Below the pieces are notes generated by a model. It was not told where the DNA came from, ran no database searches, and worked only from the letters and a program-made list of their open reading frames with translations. Positions 58,454-64,000 of a stretch of 64,000 bases of DNA are shown in pieces (positions within the stretch are counted from its first letter, which is position 1; each line of letters starts with the position of its first letter). The DNA comes from Mycobacterium gastri (GTDB taxonomy: Bacteria; Actinomycetota; Actinomycetes; Mycobacteriales; Mycobacteriaceae). A program made the position numbers and the translations under genes. The stretch is from positions 160,037 through 224,036 of the forward strand of contig NZ_LQOX01000129.1 of the NCBI RefSeq assembly GCF_002102175.1, written 5' to 3'.

Positions 58454-58573
58454 TCAGGCGGGCACCGAGTCGGTCTCGCGCTCCCAAACGCGGTGTTTGG
58501 CAAGGACTTTGGTGAATGCTTCGACGAAGTCGTCGGACAGGTCGTCGGCCGCCGCCTTGCTCCGGCCGGATGC
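58454..58573 (-). pseudogene. Possible C-terminal remnant of a lost gene
   Basis: The frame just before the stop at 58454-58456 reads SKAAADDLSDDFVEAFTKVL, then AKHRVWERETDSVPA, with normal mycobacterial codon use. No start codon is available, and the GNAT stop lies in the same frame 39 codons upstream. It looks like the end of a gene whose body was deleted, at the junction between the inserted block and the conserved acetyltransferase. Family not recognised. Confidence 0.4.
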
Positions 58574-59179
58574 TCAGCGCGGTTCGCGCCACATCGGCCA
58601 AATCGGCGGCCCGCCGTGGGGCAGCGCGATCTCGCCGGTGACGGTGAATCCGAAACGTTCGTAATACGGGATGTTTTCGGGTTTCGAGGACTCGAGATAT
58701 GCCGGGCAGTACTCGGCGTCGCAGCGGTCCAGCCGCGACCGCATCAAGGTCTGACCAAAGCCCCGCCCGCGCACGCCCGGGTCGCTGCCGATGACGGCCA
58801 AGTACCAGTGCGGTTCTTCGGGATGCGCGCGCTTCATCGCCTCCTGGACAGCGCGTGCGGTCGCTCCGCGAAAGCCGAATACCCGCAAGAATGCCGGGGT
58901 CATGGTCAGCTCCGCCCGGCGGGTCTCACGCCATTGATTCGGCGGATCCCACAGGGCGGCCGCGCCGACGCCGGCGCCCTCGCACGCCACCTCGACGCCG
59001 CCGCGGGCCAGATGGTGGTGCCGGGTCATCGTCGCGAACACCCGATGAAGGTGCGCGAGCCGGGACTTGTCGTCGGGCAGCAACCATGTCATCACCGGGT
59101 CGTCGTAGAAGGCGCGAGCCAGGGTGCGGGACAGATCGCGGATGTCGGCCTTCTGCGCTGGGCGCGCCTGGGAGGTCAC
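58574..59179 (-). CDS. GNAT-family N-acetyltransferase (Rv0133-like)
   Basis: The 201-residue protein starts MTSQARPAQKADIRDLSRTL. The acetyl-CoA-binding motif A is HWYLAVIGSDPGVRGRGFGQTLMRSRLDRCDAE (R-G-R-G-F-G loop), followed by YLESSKPENIPYYERFGFTVTGEIALP, the usual motif B. Length equals the Rv0133 I recall. It probably acetylates a small-molecule or protein amine. Substrate unknown. It is divergent from the Fgd2-like gene, with ~200 bp between them. Confidence 0.92.
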   Translation of the reverse strand: MTSQARPAQKADIRDLSRTLARAFYDDPVMTWLLPDDKSRLAHLHRVFATMTRHHHLARGGVEVACEGAGVGAAALWDPPNQWRETRRAELTMTPAFLRVFGFRGATARAVQEAMKRAHPEEPHWYLAVIGSDPGVRGRGFGQTLMRSRLDRCDAEYCPAYLESSKPENIPYYERFGFTVTGEIALPHGGPPIWPMWREPR

Positions 59180-59378
59180 CAGCCCAAACTAGTGGTAGCG
59201 CCGACGGATCGGCCAATCCGCCGCCCTGCGGGACTCATGCCCGATCGGCCAGCTGGTCAATCGCTTCGGCACAGCTTTCTGCGCAGCCGCGCCCGATGCG
59301 CCGACGGCTGTGGCAGCCCCGGCGAGCGTGCGGCAAGCTCGGTGGTGTGACGGGTCGCGTGACGGGTAGTCGGAGCCG

Positions 59379-60476
59379 GTGACCGGCATCTCGCGACGGG
59401 CGTTTGCACGACTGGCCGCTGGCACCGGCGTGCTGGGGACGGGCGCGATATCCACCGGGTGCGGCACCCGCGGCGAACCGACCGGCGAGGCGACCGGCCC
59501 CACGGTGTCGCCGGCCAGCGGCATTGGAGTCGTGTTGTCCCACGAGCAATTCCGCACTGATCAGCTGGTGGCGCAAGCCCGGGCCGCCGAAAGTGCCGGG
59601 TTTGGGTACGTGTGGGCCAGTGACCACCTTCAGCCGTGGCAGGACAATCAGGGTCACTCGATGTTTCCCTGGCTGACCTTGGCGTTAGTGGGTCAAAGCA
59701 CCACTCGTATCTCGCTCGGCAGCGGGGTGACCTGCCCTACCTACCGCTACCATCCGGCCACGGTGGCCCAGGCATTCGCCTCGTTGGCAATGCTGAGTCC
59801 GGGCCGGGTGTTCTTGGGGCTCGGCACCGGTGAGCGACTCAACGAACAGGCCGCCACCAACACGTTCGGTTCCTACCGGGAGCGCCACGACCGGCTGGTC
59901 GAGGCCATCAGGCTGATCCGCCAGCTGTGGAGCGGTGAGCGAATTTCGTTTGACGGACGGCATTTTCAGACGGACGCTCTAAAACTCTACGACCTGCCCG
60001 CCACGCCACCGCCGATCTTCGTGGCCGCCAGCGGTCCAAAAAGCACGGAGCTGGCCGGCCGGCACGGGGACGGCTGGATTACCCAAGCAGGCGACCTCAA
60101 GAATCCGCGGCTGCTCGCCGCGTTCGCCGCGGGGGCACAAGCCGCCGGACGCGACCCCGCAAATCTTGGCAAGTATGCCGAGCTGTTCGCTGTCGTCGGT
60201 GACCATACGACGGCCACCCGCGCCGCCGGCCTGTGGCGATTTACCGCCGGGGCCGTCGACCAGCCCAACCCGGTGGAAATCCAGCGTGCCGCCGAGTCGA
60301 ACCCTATCGAGAAGGTGCTCGCCAACTGGGCCGTGGGCACCGACCCGTCGACCCATATCGGTGCGGTGCAAGCGGTGATCGATGCCGGTGCCATACCGTT
60401 TCTGCACTTTCCGCAGGACGACCCCACCGTCGCTATCGAGTTCTACCGCACCAACGTCTTGCCCAGGCTGCGCTAG
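59379..60476 (+). CDS. fgd2: F420-dependent Tat-exported lipoprotein (Fgd2/fHMAD-like)
   Basis: GTG 59379 starts 365 residues with a twin-arginine leader (SRRAFARLAAGTGVLGTGA) ending in a lipobox-like STGC, so the mature protein is probably a lipoprotein exported folded with F420. The LLM barrel follows: GFGYVWASDHLQPWQDNQGHS, ISLGSGVTCPTYRYHPATVAQAFASLAMLSPGRVFLGLGTGERLNEQ, and PPIFVAASGPKSTELAGRHGDGWITQ. M. tuberculosis Rv0132c, which this resembles, oxidises hydroxymycolates to ketomycolates in the cell envelope. Length is close to the 360 I recall. Confidence 0.92.
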   Translation: MTGISRRAFARLAAGTGVLGTGAISTGCGTRGEPTGEATGPTVSPASGIGVVLSHEQFRTDQLVAQARAAESAGFGYVWASDHLQPWQDNQGHSMFPWLTLALVGQSTTRISLGSGVTCPTYRYHPATVAQAFASLAMLSPGRVFLGLGTGERLNEQAATNTFGSYRERHDRLVEAIRLIRQLWSGERISFDGRHFQTDALKLYDLPATPPPIFVAASGPKSTELAGRHGDGWITQAGDLKNPRLLAAFAAGAQAAGRDPANLGKYAELFAVVGDHTTATRAAGLWRFTAGAVDQPNPVEIQRAAESNPIEKVLANWAVGTDPSTHIGAVQAVIDAGAIPFLHFPQDDPTVAIEFYRTNVLPRLR

Positions 60477-60879
60477 CGAATCGGCCTTGATCCGCCGGCC
60501 TCTCAGGATCCGGGCGCCTGCCCGGCTAAGTGCGCTAATTCTCTTGCGGGCCTAGGCTTGTCGCTACTAGGCGGGCGTGGGCTACGCCCGGTGTGGGGAG
60601 ATGGAAATCGCGTTGGGTCGGTCGCTGACGGCGCCGAGTGTGCGCTGACGGCGCCGAGTGTGCTGTCAGGGCGGCCGGATCGTCAAACTCTCGCCCTACA
60701 TACACGGTCACACCCGTCACCGCACACTCGATGCGGCGGCATGAGAGTCGACCCGGTGTTGCGCGTCACTGATCGTGCACACGGCGGCGTCATTGCCGGT
60801 GAGGCTGGTTGGGGTGTGAAATGGCCCCGCTCGGGTGGTTTCGGGCGGGGCCGGGGTGGTCGGGGTGTCGCCGGGATGG
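60477..60879. other. Intergenic stretch between fgd2-like gene and transposition genes
   Basis: 403 bp with no supported gene. It holds the 20-bp tandem repeat at 60623-60662 and G-rich runs near 60820-60880. One end of the transposon carrying the ATPase gene should lie here, but I could not identify its terminal repeat. Confidence 0.5.
60623..60662. repeat. 20-bp tandem repeat, two perfect copies
   Basis: CGCTGACGGCGCCGAGTGTG occurs at 60623-60642 and 60643-60662 without mismatch. GCGCCGAGTGTG-type strings seem common in non-tuberculous mycobacterial intergenic DNA (impression from memory). Confidence 0.9.
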
Positions 60880-61713
60880 TCAGGGTGTCGGCGCGGGTTG
60901 GGTGTCGTGGTTGGTTTCGGTGACCGCGGATCGGGCGCTGGTTTCGTCGACGAGGTTTTTGCCGGCGGCGCAGGTGGCGATGAGCGCGGAGATGGCGAGC
61001 CGGTTGACGGCGCGGGGTTTGCCGCGGCCGGAGTCATGAATGAGGCTAATGGCGTCGTCGGTGAACAGCGGGTCGGATCGGCCCGCGAGTTGTAGGTGGT
61101 GGCGGATGTAGCCGGCGGTTTCCTCGTTGGTCATGCCGGTCATGGTGCGGCGCACGGTGATGCGTTGTTCGAGCGCGGCCAGGATTCCCAGGGCCATCTT
61201 GGTGGCCAGCGTGGGTTGGCCTAAAAGTATTGTGGCGAAGGGTGATTCGGTGTCAAGCCGATGATTAGTGAGCAGTCGCAATGCTTCGAGGGCGTCGTGG
61301 GAAAGCAAGTGGCCCTCGTCGATACACAAGATGGGGACCCGGCCGCGTTCGGCTGCTTCGGCGGCCAGCGCGTCGCGGGCTTGGGGGACCAGGGCGGCGT
61401 TGTGGAAGCTGGGGCGTGCGCCCAGGGCGGACACGATGTGGTGGTAGATGCCGCGGGCGCCCACGGTGGGGTCGGGGATGTAGATCAGGTGGTGGCGGGC
61501 GGGTTCGGCGCGCTCGATCGCGGCGCGGGCGGCGACGGTTTTGCCCACGCCGACCTCGCCGGTGATCACGGTGATGCCGCGAGTGGCGATGCCGTAGCCG
61601 ATGCGGGCCACGGCCTGGGCGTGATCGCCGCTGCGAAACAGCATGCCCGGCGCGAGGCCGCGCCCGAATGGCATGGTGGTCAAGCCGAAATAGGATTGGA
61701 TTTTGTCCAGCAT
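60880..61713 (-). CDS. Transposition AAA ATPase, ExeA/TniB-like
   Basis: ATG 61713 (MLDKIQSYFGLTTMPFGRGL) follows GGAGAA; a TTG five codons upstream is less likely. The 277-residue ATPase has Walker A GEVGVGKT (52-59), Walker B ILCIDEGHLL and a sensor/lid region (LLGQPTLATKMALGILAALEQRITVRRTM). LTTMPFGRGL is the usual start of the ExeA-type ATPases that partner Mu/TniA-like transposases and choose target DNA. The partner transposase lies immediately upstream but is truncated, so the pair is probably immobile. Confidence 0.87.
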   Translation of the reverse strand: MLDKIQSYFGLTTMPFGRGLAPGMLFRSGDHAQAVARIGYGIATRGITVITGEVGVGKTVAARAAIERAEPARHHLIYIPDPTVGARGIYHHIVSALGARPSFHNAALVPQARDALAAEAAERGRVPILCIDEGHLLSHDALEALRLLTNHRLDTESPFATILLGQPTLATKMALGILAALEQRITVRRTMTGMTNEETAGYIRHHLQLAGRSDPLFTDDAISLIHDSGRGKPRAVNRLAISALIATCAAGKNLVDETSARSAVTETNHDTQPAPTP

Positions 61714-61797
61714 GGGGGGGTTCTCCAAGGTGTTCTGCGGTCGGTGGTGAATGAGGTTGGGGTTCAGTCTGTTTACGAGGCCAGCGCCGCTGATCTG

Positions 61798-62118
61798 CTA
61801 CCGGTTGCCGCTGCAGGGTTCGGTGTCGTTCTCGCAGTCGGTGAGGGCGGGGCAGTTGATCGCTTGGCCCACGTCGGTCTGGTGGGCGGTCTCCAGCAGT
61901 TGCAGGTAGTCGATGCCGGTGGCCTGCACCGGTGCCGGTGTCTGGGATTTGACCGCGGGGTGGGTGTGGCGGCCGATGGTGTGCGGCACCGCGTGGCCCA
62001 TCGCTTTGCCCTGGTATTCCACCTCGATGACGGTCAAATCGAACGGGGTGAACAACAGGTCCACCATGCGCCCGGTCAACGCGGCGTCAACCTGATAGCG
62101 GTTGCCTGTTAACTGAAC
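61798..62118 (-). pseudogene. C-terminal stub of a Mu/TniA-type transposase
   Basis: In this frame TALVVQLTGNRYQVDAALTG, RMVDLLFTPFDLTVIEVEYQ and GKAMGHAVPHTIGRHTHPAV match the Mu-transposase C-terminal barrel (x-YEVDPxLxGRxVxLxxDPFDLTxIEVxYxG). The frame meets a stop at ~62139, and the integrase core with its DDE residues is missing. A TTG at 62079 could start a short product, but it would not be functional. The break coincides with the start of the recombinase gene at 62149. Confidence 0.75.
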
Positions 62119-62130
62119 TACCAGTGCTGT

Positions 62131-62147
62131 CCTCCCTGTTCAGGAGG
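62131..62147. promoter_or_regulatory. Hairpin CCTCC-N7-GGAGG over the recombinase ribosome site
   Basis: CCTCC (62131-62135) and GGAGG (62143-62147) can pair across seven bases. GGAGG is the only ribosome-site-like sequence near ATG 62149, but it is too close to serve it well. Confidence 0.4.
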
Positions 62148-62148
62148 C

Positions 62149-63390
62149 ATGTCTGGTGAGTGGCCGTTAGGGTTCCGGCCCATGATCGGAGATGAGTCGG
62201 AGCGGGACCCGGCGGCGTTGGCGGTCGCTCGGGTCGGGCGGCTGGAGGCAACCGGTTCGCCATGGGAGCCGTATCGGGTGATCGATCCGACCGGGGAGGT
62301 GATCGGCCCGGTCGGTGAGTTCCTCAAAGAGCTGCAGGCGTCCGGGCGGTCGGAAGCGACGCAGCGGTCGTATGGTCATGATCTGTTGCGGTGGTTCAGG
62401 TTTCTGTGGGCGGTGCAGGTGCCGTGGGACCAGGCGACCCGGGTCGAGGCACGTGATTTCTGCCGCTGGGTGCAGACCGGGAGCAAACCGGCGAGCGTGC
62501 GCTGGAAGCAGAGCGACGCGCTGCCCGCAGTGTCTGGCGGGAAGTACGCGCCGACGACTGCTGCGCATGGCGAGACCGTGTTACGGGCGTTCTACGACTT
62601 CCATGTCGACACCGGTGCGGGCCCGATGGTGAACCCGTTCCCGCTGGTGCGGGAACGGCGACGTAAAAGGGTTGGCGCGCACCACAATCCGATGCATCCG
62701 CGCCGCAACGAGCGTGTCGGGTTGTATCGACCCAAGCTGGTCGAACGGCCGCCGCGCTGCATCCCGGACGAGAGATTCAACGAACTGTTCGCCGGGCTCG
62801 GATCGCATCGCGATCGGGCGCTGGTGGCGTTCTTCGTGTCGACCGGTGCCCGGGCGTCGGAGCTGCTGGGTGGGTGCTGCGGCGATGTGGATACCGGATC
62901 GCAGCTGATCACGGTGATCCGCAAGGGCAGCCGGGTGGCGCAGCAGCTTCCGGCCTCGCCGGATGCGTTCGTGTGGCTTCGGCTGTATCAGGCGGAATTT
63001 CACGGACGGGTGCGGACCGGGCGCGACGATCCGCTGTGGTGGACGTTGCGGCGGCCGTTTCGCGCACTGACCTATCACGCCGCCCGCGCAATGTTCATCC
63101 GCGTGAATTCCGTTCTAGGAACGGACTATTCGATCCACGACCTGCGTCACACGGCTGCCTATCGGATGGCCCGCGACCCTGATATGCCGCTGACCGACGT
63201 CCAGTGGATCTTGGGCCATGCCCAGCTGACCACCACGCAGATCTATACCTCGGCTCCGGTCGAGGAGACCATCGCAAGCATCCTGGCCCACCACGCGCGG
63301 CGAGCCGCAGCGCCGACAACACCGGCCGCGATCACGCCGGAATACCGCTCCGATGCACTGGATGTGCTGTTCCCGGGGGCCTCGCGGTGA
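62149..63390 (+). CDS. Tyrosine recombinase (phage-integrase family)
   Basis: ATG 62149 gives 413 residues; ATG 62182 is an alternative with better spacing for translation. The N-terminal SAM-like core-binding domain includes VGEFLKELQASGRSEATQRSYGHDLLRWFRFLW. The catalytic hexad is complete: R235 (TGARASELLG), K259 (IRKGS), H330 and R333 (IHDLRHT), H357 (ILGHAQL) and Y366 (TTTQIYT). It should be an active strand-exchange enzyme. The next gene starts inside its stop (GTGA overlap), as in Tn554-like or recombinase-in-trio elements, where two or three recombinases are coupled. Confidence 0.92.
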   Translation: MSGEWPLGFRPMIGDESERDPAALAVARVGRLEATGSPWEPYRVIDPTGEVIGPVGEFLKELQASGRSEATQRSYGHDLLRWFRFLWAVQVPWDQATRVEARDFCRWVQTGSKPASVRWKQSDALPAVSGGKYAPTTAAHGETVLRAFYDFHVDTGAGPMVNPFPLVRERRRKRVGAHHNPMHPRRNERVGLYRPKLVERPPRCIPDERFNELFAGLGSHRDRALVAFFVSTGARASELLGGCCGDVDTGSQLITVIRKGSRVAQQLPASPDAFVWLRLYQAEFHGRVRTGRDDPLWWTLRRPFRALTYHAARAMFIRVNSVLGTDYSIHDLRHTAAYRMARDPDMPLTDVQWILGHAQLTTTQIYTSAPVEETIASILAHHARRAAAPTTPAAITPEYRSDALDVLFPGASR

Positions 63391-64000
63391 CCACGGTGCT
63401 GGTTTCGACCGCCACGCCCGCGACGAGCCGCGACCAGCGGGGACAACGCTCGGATCGTCGCGACTTGTTCGAACTGCGAAAGCAGTTCCCGGCCCGGGCG
63501 AATCCCGTGTCGTGGGAAGCCACCGAAGCCTCGCGCGGGCGTGTCCTTGCCCGGGTGTTTCGCGCGCCGTTCACCGCCGACAACGTCAAATACCAGGCCG
63601 AGGTGCGGCGAAGTGTGCGCACCGTGCTGGACTGGCTGGCCACGATGCCAGGAAGAACCTGGCAGGCGCGGTGGGCCGCCTCCGGCGCGGAACACGCCGC
63701 CGACTGGCGGATCCTTCCGGTGACGCCGTTGGCGGCCGGGCGCACCGAGACCGCCATCAGCAACCTGCACAACCGCTGTTCACGCGGTTTGTCGGTGCTG
63801 ATCTGCGCCGATGTGATCCGGCCCAGCCTGGGCTGGCTGCTGGCGACTCCGTCGCCGAAGAACCTGGCCGCCGCCATGGCCCGCAGCCGCGACCCGGAGG
63901 GATTCGCGGTGCTGAACGAGCAGTGCCATCGGCTGGCCGTCGGGGACACGGCTCGCCGGATCGCGCTGGCGCGCATCGCCATGATCATGGCCGCCAAAGG
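63387..64000 (+). CDS. Second recombinase/integrase of a coupled set, 3' end outside window
   Basis: GTG 63387 overlaps the previous stop by four bases. The first 204 codons read MTTVLVSTATPATSRDQRGQ ... FRAPFTADNVKYQAEVRRSVRTVLDWLATMPGRTWQARWAASGAE, then ALARIAMIMAAK at the edge. This resembles the long N-terminal region of TnpB-type site-specific recombinases of Tn554-like elements. The catalytic domain is beyond the window, so the family call rests on this region and the coupling to the tyrosine recombinase. Confidence 0.7.
   Translation, partial: MTTVLVSTATPATSRDQRGQRSDRRDLFELRKQFPARANPVSWEATEASRGRVLARVFRAPFTADNVKYQAEVRRSVRTVLDWLATMPGRTWQARWAASGAEHAADWRILPVTPLAAGRTETAISNLHNRCSRGLSVLICADVIRPSLGWLLATPSPKNLAAAMARSRDPEGFAVLNEQCHRLAVGDTARRIALARIAMIMAAK

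Noticed and set aside
61261..62112. A 283-codon plus-strand frame across the ATPase and transposase stub
   Set aside because: It is antisense to the ATPase with Walker motifs and is glycine/valine-rich shadow sequence.
1..64000. tRNA, rRNA, riboswitch or replication origin
   Set aside because: No cloverleaf-like sequence with a conserved T-loop, no rRNA text and no DnaA-box cluster caught my eye. A covariance-model search could still find small RNAs.

Overview
The window is high-GC, actinobacterial DNA from a slow-growing Mycobacterium, most likely a non-tuberculous species. The marks of this are PE proteins carrying a PE-PPE hydrolase domain, a split proton-translocating transhydrogenase, FadE2 next to PtpB, CYP138, EphF, an Fgd2-type F420 lipoprotein and paired SAM methyltransferases. 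From memory of M. tuberculosis H37Rv, the gene order from the FAD oxidoreductase (5.3 kb) to the Fgd2 homologue (60.5 kb) runs like Rv0161 back to Rv0132c. It is therefore the same neighbourhood read in reverse, with several insertions. No database search was run, so all homologue names rest on sequence recognition.

Layout. 1-7.7 kb: lipid and CoA-type catabolic genes (type III CoA transferase, F420-type LLM oxidoreductase, double-hotdog thioesterase, two hydrolase/oxidase genes) with a TetR gene. A 30-bp motif occurs three times here, twice in front of the TetR gene. 7.8-15.5 kb: four PE/PE-PPE hydrolase genes, a decayed fifth copy, a TetR gene and a 41-residue ORF. 15.6-21.3 kb: pntAA-pntAB-pntB, a DUF1348 gene, and the overlapping fadE2-ptpB pair. 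21.4-28.9 kb: four more PE-PPE hydrolases, making eight intact copies. Six of the eight share an upstream promoter-like block.

28.9-48.5 kb: an oxidoreductase/SDR/aldehyde dehydrogenase run, an MFS exporter, two SAM methyltransferases with one-base overlap, a pirin-tetR pair, a ClC channel, an AlkA-like glycosylase, several small NTF2 or DUF427 proteins, msrA, cyp138 with a divergent TetR gene, a molbindin, a zinc alcohol dehydrogenase and ephF.

48.6-58.6 kb: a block I do not recall in H37Rv between ephF and the Rv0133-like acetyltransferase. It holds a sulfotransferase, a tetR-DUF1214 operon, a truncated IS21-like element, a three-gene type VII-secretion-like cassette (small alanine-rich protein, WXG-type protein, small membrane protein), an LLM/SRPBCC pair, and a desaturase with its ferredoxin-type reductase and a divergent TetR gene. 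58.6-60.5 kb returns to the conserved order (acetyltransferase, Fgd2-like lipoprotein). 60.5-64 kb is mobile DNA: an ExeA/TniB-type ATPase and the C-terminal stub of a Mu-type transposase, abutted by two overlapping tyrosine-recombinase-type genes. The second of these runs off the window.

Regulation is unusually readable. Seven TetR-family genes are present, and several divergent promoters carry clear palindromes or repeated motifs: GGTAC-N6-GTACC twice at cyp138/tetR, GTTCAC-ACA-GTGAAC at reductase/tetR, the 30-bp motif at 4.6 kb, and a 57-bp inverted-repeat element present at both 19.2 and 48.6 kb.
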